DNA of 64,000 bases, taken from DASQPA01 sp963757335 (GTDB taxonomy: Bacteria > Acidobacteriota > Thermoanaerobaculia > Multivoradales > UBA5704). Made by a program: the position numbers and the translations under genes. How positions within the stretch are numbered: position 1 is the first letter of the stretch; each line of letters starts with the position of its first letter. Below the pieces are notes generated by a model. That model was not told the origin of the DNA. It searched no databases and saw only the letters and a program-made list of their open reading frames with translations. This document shows positions 8,042 to 17,133 of the stretch, in pieces. The stretch spans positions 1,116,001-1,180,000 of the forward strand of contig CAVWRJ010000025.1 in the NCBI GenBank assembly GCA_963757335.1, read 5' to 3'.

Positions 8042-9057
8042 CGGCCCTCCCCCCGCGCGGTGGAAGCCCGCTCGGGTCCGAGGACCGGCGACTGGCTGCG
8101 CGGAGCGCCCGAAGGAGCCGGCCCGGAGGACCCGGCGGGTTCACCATCGAGCCGCGGCGGCGCGGGGAGCGGGTCGGTGAGGCCGCGGAGCACCCCGCGC
8201 GCCTTGGCGACGGCGGCCCGGCTGTTGCCGCGCGGCAGCTCGCGGAGCCAGGCGTAGGGCAGGGTGACCAGATTGGCGGCGACGAACCCGGCGAGCCCCA
8301 GGGCCCCGCCGTGGCGGCGGACGTAGAGGGCGTTGCTCCGCCCGGTGTGGAAGGTCTTGAGCGGGGTGTAGGAGCCGGCGGTCGCGGCCGCCACCTTGTG
8401 CCAGATCCGGCTCTCCGGCACGTAGCGGAGGGCGAGCTTCAAATTGAGGGCCCGCCGGCACCAGTCGGCGTCGTCGACGTTGATGAAGTAGGCCGGGTCG
8501 AAGAGCCCGACCGCGGAGAGGGCCCGGCGCGGCACCAGGAGGCAGCAGGTGGTCAAATAGGTGACGTCCGCCGGCCGGCTCCACTCCGGGCCGTCCAGCC
8601 GGCCCCGGCCGTACTCGACCGTCACCGTCTCCCGGATGCGCAGGCGCCCGCCCGCCGCCCACAGCCGGTCGGGCGGGTCGAAGTAGAAGATCTTCGGCCC
8701 CGCCGCCGCCACCCGCGGGTCGTCGACGGCGCGGAGCAGGGGGGGCAGGAAGCCGGGATCGACCGCCACGTCGGTGTTGAGGAGCAGCACCCGCTCGATC
8801 CTCGCATCCGCGAGCACATGCCGAATCCCCACATCGTTGCCGCCGGCGAACCCCAAGTTGGCTCCGCTCTCGATCACCTCGACGTCCGGACGCTCCCGGC
8901 GCAGGCGCTCGGCGGAGCCGTCGGTCGAGCCGTTGTCGACCACCACGACCCGCAGCCCCTCCCGGCCCTCGGCCCGGTCGAGCGAGGCGAGGGTTTCCAG
9001 GGTGTCGGCGGCGCCGTTCCAGTTGACGAGGACGGCGGCGGTGGTCGGCTTCGGCAT
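8038..9057 (-). CDS. GT2 family glycosyltransferase (rhamnosyltransferase-like)
   Basis: Cytoplasmic-face sugar transferase of 339 residues with a GT-A fold. It opens with VLVNWNGAADTLETL, carries VVVDNGSTDGS (39-48), LGFAGGNDVGI (68-78) and the metal-binding NTD (94-96), then the GPKIFYFDPP and YFINVDDADWCRR segments typical of wbbL-like rhamnosyltransferases. The ATG at 9057 begins exactly at the fold, and longer in-frame extensions are out-of-family. The last 30 or so codons (about 8066-8145) coincide with a palindromic repeat, so the C-terminus GSSGPAPSGAPR is probably repeat-derived. It lies with the membrane protein and GT4 gene upstream, suggesting surface polysaccharide assembly. Confidence 0.88.
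   Translation of the reverse strand: MPKPTTAAVLVNWNGAADTLETLASLDRAEGREGLRVVVVDNGSTDGSAERLRRERPDVEVIESGANLGFAGGNDVGIRHVLADARIERVLLLNTDVAVDPGFLPPLLRAVDDPRVAAAGPKIFYFDPPDRLWAAGGRLRIRETVTVEYGRGRLDGPEWSRPADVTYLTTCCLLVPRRALSAVGLFDPAYFINVDDADWCRRALNLKLALRYVPESRIWHKVAAATAGSYTPLKTFHTGRSNALYVRRHGGALGLAGFVAANLVTLPYAWLRELPRGNSRAAVAKARGVLRGLTDPLPAPPRLDGEPAGSSGPAPSGAPRSQSPVLGPERASTARGEGR
8066..8145 (+). repeat. Dispersed palindromic element, copy A
   Basis: Shares the core GCGACTGGCTGCGCG...AGCGCCCGAAGGAGCC with copies at 20305, 32447 and 40405 (the last two inverted). The flanks pair imperfectly (GGTCC...GGACC, CCGGC...GCCGG), so a hairpin is expected. It lies wholly inside the 3' end of the GT2 gene. 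Confidence 0.65.
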
Positions 9058-9059
9058 CT

Positions 9060-9590
9060 TCAAGTCTGGGGGACGGCGGGGGGGCCGGCGAGCTGGCGAT
9101 TGATGTTCCCCATCAGGCGCTCGTTCTCGGTCAGCACCTGCCATTCGAGCTGCAGGGCGCGGAGCTGAGCCGCCAGAGTCGCATAGGAGAGGACGTGGTG
9201 GAGCAGATTGCCGGTCGCCACCGAGCCACCCAGCCAGCGCAGAGAGCCGGTCGCCACCGCGCCGCCCAGGATGCACGTCGCGATGACCAGCCCCAGGGCG
9301 AGCATGAGCATGGGATAGGAGCGATTCTTGAAGCGCTTGGTATCCTCGATGAATTGCGCATCGAGGCCGTTCTCTTTCACCGCCTCTTTAATCGCCGTCC
9401 CCGTGCCGATCAGAAAGAACATGATCCAGCAGTGGGCGAAGAGGAGGAGGAGGCTGGCGGCGAGGCCCACGAGCATGTGGTAACCCAGGTGGTCGTCCGT
9501 GGGCCCGTGGAGGCCGTAGCCCAGGACGCCGGTGGCGATGAGGCCGAGGGTGGCCATGGAACCGATGATCAACAGGGCGCGACCCATCAT
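9060..9590 (-). CDS. Conserved-looking membrane protein of unknown function
   Basis: I do not recognise a family. The 176 residues contain about three to four membrane segments: residues 5-25 (LLIIGSMATLGLIATGVLGYG), 38-62 (LVGLAASLLLLFAHCWIMFFL), 92-112 (YPMLMLALGLVIATCILGGAV) and a shorter one near 125-140. A charged cytoplasmic loop lies between the second and third, and the C-terminus is soluble and Gln/Leu-rich. His-36, His-39 and His-54 lie in or near the membrane, which could suggest metal or heme binding, but this is speculative. It lies between two glycosyltransferase genes, 2 bp upstream of GT2. Confidence 0.7.
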   Translation of the reverse strand: MMGRALLIIGSMATLGLIATGVLGYGLHGPTDDHLGYHMLVGLAASLLLLFAHCWIMFFLIGTGTAIKEAVKENGLDAQFIEDTKRFKNRSYPMLMLALGLVIATCILGGAVATGSLRWLGGSVATGNLLHHVLSYATLAAQLRALQLEWQVLTENERLMGNINRQLAGPPAVPQT

Positions 9591-9615
9591 GAGCGGAACC
9601 TCCAGACACTAATTT

Positions 9616-10773
9616 TCATCTCTCCGACCCCCGAAAACTTCGGATCTCCCGTTCCCAGATCTCCGCCGCGACCGCCGGGCGGAACCGCTCTGCCACCCGC
9701 GCTCTCCCCGCGGCGCCGCGCCGCGCTGCCTCCGCCTCGTCGGCGAGCACCGCGGTGAGCGCCGCCGCCAGCGCTTCGGGGTCCTCGGGCGGCACCAGCC
9801 AGCCGGTCTCCCCGTCCACCGCCACCTCCGGGATGCCCGACACCCGGCTGGCGACGACCGGCACCCCGGCCGCCATGGCCTCCAGGACCACGAGCGGCAT
9901 CCCCTCGTAGGTGGACGGCACGACCAGGGCGCTGGCGCCGGCGAGGAGCGCCCGGACCCGCCCCGCATCGGCGCGGCCCAGGAAGGCGACCGCCGGGCTC
10001 AACCCCAGCGCCGCCGTCCGGGCCACCAGCGCCTCCCGGTGCTCGCCGTCGCCCGCCACCAGCAGGCGGACCGCCGGGAACCGCCGGCGGAGCGTGGGGA
10101 GTGCGGCGAGCAGCACCTCCACCCCCTTGCGAATGCGCAGCCGGCCGACGAAGAGGAGATAGCCTCGCGGCTCCCCCGCTTCCACTTCTACGCCGCCGCT
10201 CGGCGCCGGGAGCCCGCCCGTCACGTTCGGCAGGACCCCCACCCGTTCCACCCCGTAGTCGCGGCGGATCTCCCCGGCAGTCGCGGCGCTGGGAGTGAGG
10301 ACGACATCGGCGAGCGACGCGGTCAGCCAGCCCAGGGCCGCGTGGAGCGGCGCCTTCAAACGGCGGAAGCGGAGCTCGACGGCGCCCGGCCGGCCCAGCA
10401 CCTCTCCAGAGGGGGCAACCAGCGGCCGCACCGCCCGCCGCTCCTCGACATAGCTCACCTGGAGGAGCGCGCAGACGACGGGGGGCGGCGTGAGCGACGG
10501 CCGGAGAGCCACGGCGAGGAGCGCCACCAAGGCGCCGTCCGACTCGTGCACCTGGACGACCTCGGGCCGGAAGCGCCGGAGGGCGCGGCAGGCCGCCGGC
10601 ACCACGGCGAGCGGAAAGAGCAACTTCGGGCCCCGCGCCCCGCCCGGGCCGCGCCCCAGGACCTCCACCTCGTGACCGGCCGCCTCAAGCCCGGCCGCCA
10701 ACTGTAGCACCTGTTCCCCGACGCCGGAAACGTCCGTGGGCGGGAGGGTGTTGGCGACCAGGAGGACCCGCAT
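9616..10773 (-). CDS. GT4 family glycosyltransferase
   Basis: Retaining GT-B glycosyltransferase of 385 residues, probably acting on a lipid-linked glycan at the inner membrane. The N-terminal domain starts with MRVLLVANTLPPTDVSGVGE, typical of GT4. The C-terminal donor domain has LLFVGRLRIRKGVEVLL (about 208-225) and the EGMPLVVLEAMAAGVPVVAS signature, where the E...E pair contacts the nucleotide sugar. Its start lies directly beside the recG stop, so it may be co-transcribed with recG or with the downstream GT2 gene. Confidence 0.9.
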   Translation of the reverse strand: MRVLLVANTLPPTDVSGVGEQVLQLAAGLEAAGHEVEVLGRGPGGARGPKLLFPLAVVPAACRALRRFRPEVVQVHESDGALVALLAVALRPSLTPPPVVCALLQVSYVEERRAVRPLVAPSGEVLGRPGAVELRFRRLKAPLHAALGWLTASLADVVLTPSAATAGEIRRDYGVERVGVLPNVTGGLPAPSGGVEVEAGEPRGYLLFVGRLRIRKGVEVLLAALPTLRRRFPAVRLLVAGDGEHREALVARTAALGLSPAVAFLGRADAGRVRALLAGASALVVPSTYEGMPLVVLEAMAAGVPVVASRVSGIPEVAVDGETGWLVPPEDPEALAAALTAVLADEAEAARRGAAGRARVAERFRPAVAAEIWEREIRSFRGSER

Positions 10774-12926
10774 CTACCCGCCTCCGAACCGCGCCTGGCG
10801 AGCGGCGGCGCGCGGCGCGATCCGCTCGCGGAGGGCGGCGAGCTCCGGCTCGGGCTCCCCGAGGAGCCGCGGCAGGAGCTCCCGGGCGTCGTCCCGCGCC
10901 CGCTCCAGCCATTCGAGGTCGCGGCTAAGGTCGGCGATCCGGAAGGCGGGGAGCCCGGCCTGGCGGGTGCCGAGGAGATCGCCGGGGCCGCGGATCGCGA
11001 GGTCCGCCTCGGCGATGCGGAAGCCGTCCGAGGTCGCGGCGAAGACTTCGAGCCGCCGCTTCCCTTCCGCCGACGGTCGGTGGGCGAGAGCGATGCAGCG
11101 CGAGGCCCGGAGTCCCCGCCCCACCCGGCCGCGGAGCTGGTGGAGCTGGGCGAGGCCGAACCGCTCGGCGCCCTCGATCACCATCCAGGTCGCCTCGGGC
11201 ACGTCGATCCCGACCTCGATCACCGTCGTCGCGAGGAGCACCCGCACCTCTCCAGAGGCGAAGGCGCGCATCACCCGCTCCCGCTCCTCGGCCGGCACCC
11301 GGCCGTGGAGGACGGCGCTGGGGAACTCGGCGAGATAGGTGCGCACCCGCTCTCCCAGCTCCAGGATCGCGGCCTGCGCTGGCGTCGTCGCACCTCGTCG
11401 CTCCCCTCGATGAGAGGGAAGACGACGTAGGCCCGGTCGCCCTCGGCGAGGGCAGCGCGCAGCCGGCGATAGACCTCCGCCCGCCGGCCCGCCGGCACGA
11501 CCTCGGTCACGATCGGCGTCCGGCCCGGCGGCAGCTCGTCGAGCACCGAGACTTCGAGGTCGCCATAGGCGGCCAGGGCGAGCGAGCGCGGGATGGGGGT
11601 CGCGGTCATCACCAGCAGATCCGGGCGATCCCCCTTCCGCTGCAGGAGCTGGCGCTGCTCCACCCCGAAGCGGTGCTGCTCGTCGACGACGGCGAGCCCC
11701 AGCCGCTGAAAGGCGGTCCTCTCCTGGAGGAGGGCGTGGGTCCCCACGGCGAGCTGCACCTCCCCCGCCGCGAGCGCCTGCGCGGCCGCCGCGCCAGGTC
11801 GGGGGGCCCCTCCGGTCAGGAGGGCGATCCGGTAGCGGCTCCCCAGGAGCTGTGCCAGGCTGGCGTAGTGCTGCTCGGCTAAAAGCTCGGTGGGGGCCAT
11901 GAACGCCCCCTGGTAGCCGTTCTTCGAGGGCGATCACCAGGGCGACGACGGCGACGATCGTCTTGCCGCTCCCCACGTCCCCCTGGAGGAGGCGGAGCAT
12001 GGGCCAGGGGCTCTTCAAGTCGCCGGCGATCTCCTTTATCGCCCGCTTCTGGGCGGCGGTCAGCCGGAAGGGGAGGATCTCCCGGATCGCCCGGCGGACC
12101 GGGTCGTCCAGCCGGTAGGAGCGTCCGGGCCCGCCCGGCGCCCTCGTCGACTGGCGGCGCTGGCGGAGCCCCGAACGAAGCCGAGCTCCAGCTGGAGCTC
12201 CAAAAGCTCGCCGTAGATGAGCCGCAGGTGGGCCGGGCTGCGGCGGTCGTTCAGGAGCGCTAGATCGTCCGCCCTCCCCCGGCGCGTGGAGAGTGGCGAG
12301 GGCCTCTCCCAGAGGGGGCAGGCGGTGGCGGGCGAGGAGCGTCGCCGGCAGGAGATCGGGGCTGGAGAGAACCCCGAGATCGACCTGCTCCAGGACCGCG
12401 GCGAGCAGCCGCCGCAGGGCGGGGGCGCCGAGGCCCCGGATGGCAGGGTAGACCGGCGTCAGCCGGCCGCCGTGGAGCGACTCCCCCGCCCGCTCGCAGG
12501 AGGGGTTCGAGAGCTCCGGCCCGCTCTTCCCCACCTTCAGGGGGCCGTGCAAGAGGTAGTCCGCCTCCGGATCGGTCTGGGTGACGAGGTAGGGGCGGTT
12601 GAACCAGACGACCGGCAGCGACCCCGAGGCGTCGGTCAGCAGCCCGCGGACGATCCGCAGCCGTCCGGCACGGAGGAGACGGAGCCCCGAGAGCCGCCCG
12701 GTGAGGGTGTAGCTCCCCTCGACCGCCGGGGGCGCCGGCGTCGCCGGGGTCGCCGCGGCGCCGCGGTCACCTTGGCGACGGAGGTCACCTCCCGGCGGTC
12801 CTCGTAGCGGACGGGCAGATGGTAGAGGAGGTCGAGGACGGTCGCGTAGCCGGCTTCGGTGAAGATCCGTGCCCGGGCCGGACCGACGCCTTTGACGAAA
12901 CGCAGGGGTGTCTCTGGGTCGATCAG
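10774..12926 (-). pseudogene. recG: ATP-dependent DNA helicase RecG, interrupted by about five frameshifts
   Basis: RecG remodels stalled forks and branched DNA. All parts are present but in alternating frames. The order is: wedge/OB start (FVKGVGPARARIF, YHLPVRYEDRREV); the continuing wedge domain (GSYTLTGRLSGL); a helical linker readable only in another frame (NDRRSPAHLRLIYGELL); Walker A QGDVGSGKT; helicase motifs DEQHRFGV and TATPIPRSLAL; and the C-terminal helicase half (IEVGIDVPEATWMVIEGAERFGLAQLHQLRGR, split here only for description). Breaks fall near 12765, 12270, 12155, 11915 and 11390. Total span is about 717 codons, normal for RecG. Nothing conserved is missing, so sequence error is likelier than decay. 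The start is unclear: only a CTG at 12926 follows the upstream stop. Confidence 0.85.
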
Positions 12927-12935
12927 AAGAGGGCC

Positions 12936-13722
12936 CTACGGCACTTCGAAACGCAGGGCGACCACCCCGCAGCGCACCTCGTCCCCGGGTTTGAGCTCGC
13001 TGGGGACGCCGGTGTCCAGGCGGGCGCCGTTCAGGTGGGTGCTGTTCATCGTGCCGATCTCCTCGGAGAGGAAGAACTTGCTGCCCCGCCGGTAGATCTT
13101 GGCGTGGCGGCGGGAGATCGAGCGCTGGCTGTCGACCGGGGTCAGGTCGACGTCGGGGTAGATGCCGGTGACCGGGTCCTTGCGGCCGATCGTCGTCTCC
13201 GAGCCGCGCGAGAGGGAGAACTCCATCCCCGACGGGGCGTGGATCAGCCGCTCGGGGCCGGCCATGTGCATCTCGGTCAGATCCGGGGTCGGCATCTCGG
13301 GGGTCGCCGAGCCGGCGGAGCCGCTGGTGCCGAGAGCGACCTTCAGGAGATCGTCGGTCTCGCGCAGCCGGCGCGAGAGCTTGCGCATCATGCGGACGGC
13401 GATCTCCGCGTTGTCGCGGAGCATCTGGTCGAAGGTCGCGCCGTTGATCTGCAGCAGCCGGGTGGCGGTGAGCGCGCGGGCCGAGGCGGCGCGCGGGCGG
13501 TCCTCGAGGAGGGCCATCTCGCCGAAGAAGTCGCCCTTGTCGAGGAGAGCGAGGAGCTTGCTCCTCCTCGCCGATGCGGTTCAGGATCTCCACCTGGCCC
13601 TCGTGGATGATGAACATCTCGGTCCCGAGCTCGCCCTCGCGGAAGACGTACTCCCCCGGCGCGATCTCGATCGTGTAGTCCGAGCTCTTCTTGCCGGTGG
13701 TCTTGAAGACGGTCTTGGCCAT
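12936..13722 (-). CDS. Cyclic-nucleotide-binding/FHA domain protein (one frameshift)
   Basis: Predicted cytoplasmic signalling protein of about 262 residues. It starts MAKTVFKTTGKKS. An N-terminal cNMP-binding-like jelly roll follows (GEYVFREGELGTEMFIIHEG, then KGDFFGEMALLEDRPRAASA, the phosphate-binding cassette region). The C-terminal FHA domain (about 165-262) has TIGRKDPVTGIYPDVDL, SISRRHAKIYRRG and LNGARLDTG, the Arg/Ser/Asn residues that bind phosphothreonine. The frame breaks near 13565 in a GAGGAG-rich stretch and continues one frame over, probably an indel error. The stop immediately precedes recG. A protein pairing these domains probably couples an Ser/Thr-kinase signal with nucleotide sensing. 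Its partner is unknown. Confidence 0.83.
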
Positions 13723-13744
13723 GGCTGGTTCCAACTGCCGGTCC

Positions 13745-14653
13745 CTAGGTTTCGCCGAGCACGAGTTGGGCCGCATCGGGCGTGAGCCGGGCGCCGAGGC
13801 CCAGGGGCAGAGTCCGGTTGGGTGCCACGTGCCCGCTCTCCTGTCCCCAGGCGAGGGGCCAGGGGTAGCCGGAGAGGGCCTCGCCGACGAGAGACGGCCA
13901 GTCCACCGGGGTTCCCTCGCCCTCCCCACCTGCGCTGATGTGCCCGACGATCATGCCTGCGATCTTACTGAGACTACCTGACAGCCGGAGGTGGGTCAAC
14001 ATCCGGTCGATCCGGTAGGGCGGCTCGCCGACGTCCTCCCAGAAGAGGAGGGAACCCGCGAGATCGGGGGCGAACGGCGTGCCCTGGGTGGCGGCGAGGA
14101 GCGACAGACAGCCGCCGAGGAGCGGCCCGGCGGCGGCGCCGGGCCGGAGCGGCCGGCCGAGCGGCTGGGCCGCCGGGTAGCGCCCGGCGAGAGCGCCGAG
14201 GAACGACTCCGCCTCGACCGCCGAGAGGCCGCGGGCGAGGTCGGCCGCCACCATGGGGCCATGGAAGGCGACGAGCCCCAACCGGGCGACGACCGCGAGG
14301 AGGAACGGGGTGAGATCGGAGAACCCCATGTAGGCGCGCGGCCGGCGCGCCAGGAGGTCCCAGTCGATCCCGGGGAGGACCCGGAGCAGGCCGTGGCCGC
14401 CGCGGGCGAAGAGGATGGCGGCGAGCGAAGGATCGGCGGCGAGGCGGTGGAAGGCCGCCAGGCGCTCCGCGTCGTCCCCGGCCAGAAAGCCATGCCGGGA
14501 GGCCAGGTTGTCCGCCGGGACCGGCACGAACCCGAGCCCTTCGAGGGCCGCCATGCCGCGCGCCAGGCGCTCGGGGTCGACCGGCCCGGAGAGCGCCGCG
14601 ACCCCCACCCGGTCGCCGGGACCGGCGGGAGGGGGGAGGCGGGCGGGGTTCAT
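13745..14653 (-). CDS. LD-carboxypeptidase (peptidase S66)
   Basis: Trims the terminal D-Ala from muropeptide tetrapeptides during peptidoglycan recycling. It has 302 residues, normal for S66. The nucleophile elbow is GFSD with Ser112. The Glu is in LLFWEDVGEPPYRIDRML (about 208-225), and the catalytic His is in the VGH segment near 250. The ATG at 14653 starts at the domain, and an in-frame extension upstream would overlap the RNase P RNA gene and is rejected. The stop lies 22 bp before the start of the cNMP/FHA gene. Confidence 0.9.
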   Translation of the reverse strand: MNPARLPPPAGPGDRVGVAALSGPVDPERLARGMAALEGLGFVPVPADNLASRHGFLAGDDAERLAAFHRLAADPSLAAILFARGGHGLLRVLPGIDWDLLARRPRAYMGFSDLTPFLLAVVARLGLVAFHGPMVAADLARGLSAVEAESFLGALAGRYPAAQPLGRPLRPGAAAGPLLGGCLSLLAATQGTPFAPDLAGSLLFWEDVGEPPYRIDRMLTHLRLSGSLSKIAGMIVGHISAGGEGEGTPVDWPSLVGEALSGYPWPLAWGQESGHVAPNRTLPLGLGARLTPDAAQLVLGET

Positions 14654-14672
14654 GAGAAAAGGGAATTCAAAA

Positions 14673-15078
14673 CGCGGGAGAGCCCCGTAAGCCGAGTTCT
14701 GTCTCCCCGGCCGAAGCCGGGTAGCGGTCATTCCTCTGGGACCGGCGTTGCCGCCGGCCGCTAGCAACCTACCCGGAAACGGTCTGCCCACCCGTGGGCG
14801 GCAGAGCGGGACGGGCGGCCCGCGGGTCCGTTCCCCTATTTGGTCTTGCTCCGCATGGGGTTTGCCGTGCCTCCGCCGTCGCCGGCGGACCGGTGCGCTC
14901 TTACCGCACCATTTCACCCTTACCTGATCCCCCGAAAGGAACCGGGCGGTATCTTTCTGTTGCGCTTTCCGTCGCGTCGCCGCGCCTCGCCGTTAGCGAG
15001 CATGCTGCCCGTGGGAGCTCGGACTTTCCTCTCCGCACCTTAGTAAGGCATGGAGCGACCGCATGGTGCTCTCCCGCG
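14673..15078 (-). ncRNA. rnpB: RNase P RNA (bacterial type A)
   Basis: Catalytic RNA that matures tRNA 5' ends. On the minus strand the 5' part carries GAGGAAAGTCCGAGCTCC (about 15011-15031), the universal CRI core, and the 3' end carries ACAGAA followed by CGGCTTA (about 14688-14705), the universal P-RNA end. The P1 helix closes perfectly: CGCGGGAGAGC (15068-15078) pairs with GCTCTCCCGCG (14673-14683). Length is about 406 nt, as expected. A T-run (TTTT GAATTCCC TTTT) follows and may terminate it. No protein frame in this 480-bp gap is credible. Confidence 0.95.
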
Positions 15079-15137
15079 CGGCGCCATTCTATCCTCAACC
15101 GTTGGCTGGAGGGCCACGTTGAGAAACTGGGCCCCGG

Positions 15138-15896
15138 TTAGCGGCGAAAGAGGCGCTTCAGGCCGGATGGCGGGGCGCCCTCCCCCTCCTTGCTTGGAGC
15201 GGCAGTACCTGCCGCGGCCGCCGCCTTCTGCTCGCGGACGTGGGCGAGGGCGGCCTCCAGACCCTGGTTGGGGCCGCCGAGCTCGAGCGCCCGCGCCAGA
15301 TTGGCCTCGGCGAGGCGCAGCCAGTGCGGGTTCTTGGCCTCGAGCTGCCCCAGGAGAGCGTAGTACTCCGGCCGCGGGTCGATCCGGGCCGCCGTGCGGA
15401 GCAGGTCGATCGCTTGGTGGTACTCCTCGGAGGCGGCGAGGACGTTCGCCTTGACGAAGTAGCGCCGGGCGACCTGGCGCTCCTCGTCGCTCCGTGCCCC
15501 TCCCGAGGTGCCGGGGCTCCACAGCTTGGCCCCCAGCTCGCCGTCGTAGCGCTTCCGGCGGTCGGGATGGGAGAGGGTGAGGTAGGCCTGGGTGGCGCGC
15601 TCGAAGAGGAGCTCCAGGACCCCCTCCTTTCCGGAGAGGCCGAGAGCACCGGCGTGCGACGGGTGGACCCGCCGGGCCAGCCGGTCGTAGGCCGCGTGCA
15701 CCTCGTCGCCGGAGGCGCCGGGGCCGACGCTCAGGAGATCGTAGAAGGTCGCCTCCCCCACCCGGCCCACCAGCTCCGCCACGAGCTGGTGGTGGGCCGC
15801 GGGGTCGAGCCGGAGCGGACGGGCGGCGAGGCCGCGTTCGACACGCATGGAAAAGAGGCGCACTTCCTCGTTCGACAGATCCGCAGGCGCTTCCAT
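15138..15896 (-). CDS. J-domain-like / TPR protein with HPS in place of HPD
   Basis: The 252-residue protein has a leader region, then a J-domain-like block (about 50-120: FYDLLSVGPGASGDEVHAAY ... LSHPDRRKRYD), then a helical TPR-like repeat region (about 135-215: ARRYFVKANVLAASEEYHQA) and a basic C-terminus. The loop tripeptide needed to stimulate DnaK ATPase is HPS (78-80) rather than HPD, so it may not be a functional Hsp70 co-chaperone. Similar degenerate J/TPR proteins exist in acidobacterial and myxobacterial genomes. Its role is unknown. Confidence 0.7.
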   Translation of the reverse strand: MEAPADLSNEEVRLFSMRVERGLAARPLRLDPAAHHQLVAELVGRVGEATFYDLLSVGPGASGDEVHAAYDRLARRVHPSHAGALGLSGKEGVLELLFERATQAYLTLSHPDRRKRYDGELGAKLWSPGTSGGARSDEERQVARRYFVKANVLAASEEYHQAIDLLRTAARIDPRPEYYALLGQLEAKNPHWLRLAEANLARALELGGPNQGLEAALAHVREQKAAAAAGTAAPSKEGEGAPPSGLKRLFRR

Positions 15897-16090
15897 GGCT
15901 TGAAGATTCTTATTCTAACCCAGGCCGATTCCCTCCCCTCTAATCGTCTCTTTTCGAGGACATTTTTCCGTCAGGAGCTGCCGGATCGCCCGGCGGCAGA
16001 GAGCCGCCGCTACCTGGCGAGGTCTTTGCAGTACCTCTCAGCCGATTCTCAGCCGAAGCACTGTAGCGTCACTAAACAGGAGATAAACTC

Positions 16091-17068
16091 ATGAAGCCAA
16101 AAGCTTTGTTTTTCGTCAGCACAGCCCTCGCCGCGTTCGTCGCGATGCCGGGCGTCGCCCAGCCGCAGCGCCCCCAGGCGCAGCGAACCAGCATGATCGC
16201 CCTGCAGGTCAACGTCGAGAACGCGGGCCAGCAGATCACCTATGGGGTCCGGCCGAATTCCGAGACCATCCCGCTCGCGGGCGGCCAGCAGATCAAGGTG
16301 AGCCTGGTAGGGACGGCGATCGTCAACGGCGTCGGCGTCGAGCGGCCGGTCAACGCGCGCTTCCACAAAGTGGCGGGCGCCGGGTCGCTGGAGCTCGGCC
16401 AGAGCGGCCCCAACTGGGTGCTCGTGCGCGGCCGGGGCGACGGCGTCGCCCAGCTCGCCTACGACGTGACCGACCGCAGCTACACGATGAAAGCGCCCTT
16501 CGAGAGCGGCCGCATCACCTTCCAGGTGACCGGCGCCGGCAACGGTGGCAATCCCGGCAACGGCGGCGGCTACCCGAACCCGGGTCCGGGTCCTGCCCAG
16601 GGCGGTGACCGGCAGGCGGTGGCGCAGCGGATCGCCCAGCGGCTCTACCACGCCATCCTGAACCAGAACGACCTCAACGATCGCCGCGCCCAGAGCGACG
16701 TCGACGCCATCTACCGCGGCGGCTATCCGGCGATCCAATCGGTGGCCCGCGACCTGGCGGTCGTCGCCGAAGCCAAGGGCAGCTTCGACCAGCGCACCGC
16801 CGAGGAGGTCGTCGGCCGGTTCTACCGCGACCTGCTCCGCCGCACTGGGACCAACCGCGAGATCGCGGCCCAGGACCGCGGCTTTCTGGACAACGTCAAC
16901 CTTCTGCGCCAGCGCGGCCTCCCCGAGCTCGTGCGGGTGATCGTCGGCTCCCAGGAGTTCCAGCAGGTCCAGGAGCTCGACCGCTACGGCCTGCTCTACG
17001 CCCCGAACGATCAGGGCCGTGGCCGGGATGGCCGCGACAGCCGCGACTACCGCCGCCCGCCGCTTTGA
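16091..17068 (+). CDS. Secreted protein with C-terminal DUF4214-like region
   Basis: The 325-residue protein has a signal peptide (1-23, ending MPGVAQ). The N-terminal beta-rich half (about 30-150) is followed by a Gly/Pro/Asn linker (about 153-175). The alpha-helical C-terminal region (about 180-300: AQRLYHAILNQ, VGRFYRDLLRRTGTNRE, VIVGSQEFQQV) has the spacing of DUF4214/phycobilisome-linker-like domains found in exported adhesins. The tail is Arg/Asp/Gly-rich. A good ribosome site (AGGAG) lies 8-9 bases upstream of the ATG. It is monocistronic, with a shared terminator hairpin downstream. The domain call is from pattern and is moderate. Confidence 0.6.
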   Translation: MKPKALFFVSTALAAFVAMPGVAQPQRPQAQRTSMIALQVNVENAGQQITYGVRPNSETIPLAGGQQIKVSLVGTAIVNGVGVERPVNARFHKVAGAGSLELGQSGPNWVLVRGRGDGVAQLAYDVTDRSYTMKAPFESGRITFQVTGAGNGGNPGNGGGYPNPGPGPAQGGDRQAVAQRIAQRLYHAILNQNDLNDRRAQSDVDAIYRGGYPAIQSVARDLAVVAEAKGSFDQRTAEEVVGRFYRDLLRRTGTNREIAAQDRGFLDNVNLLRQRGLPELVRVIVGSQEFQQVQELDRYGLLYAPNDQGRGRDGRDSRDYRRPPL

Positions 17069-17090
17069 GGATCGCTAGATAAGTTAGAAG

Positions 17091-17119
17091 AGCCGGGCAG
17101 GCCCCCCGCCTGCCCGGCT
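17091..17119. terminator. Intrinsic terminator-like hairpin between convergent genes
   Basis: AGCCGGGCAGG pairs with CCTGCCCGGCT around a C-rich loop, an 11-bp perfect stem. It is placed between the stops of the DUF4214-like gene (+) and the TPM gene (-), so it can serve both. T-runs are weak. Confidence 0.6.
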
Positions 17120-17133
17120 TCGGTTTAGGTCCC

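Noticed and set aside
10774..13929. A single 1051-residue open frame on the minus strand
   Set aside because: It joins pieces of the FHA protein and recG in wrong frames. Conserved motifs only line up when frames alternate.
16049..16738. Antisense frame over the DUF4214-like protein
   Set aside because: Shadow frame. The plus-strand gene has a signal peptide and ribosome site.
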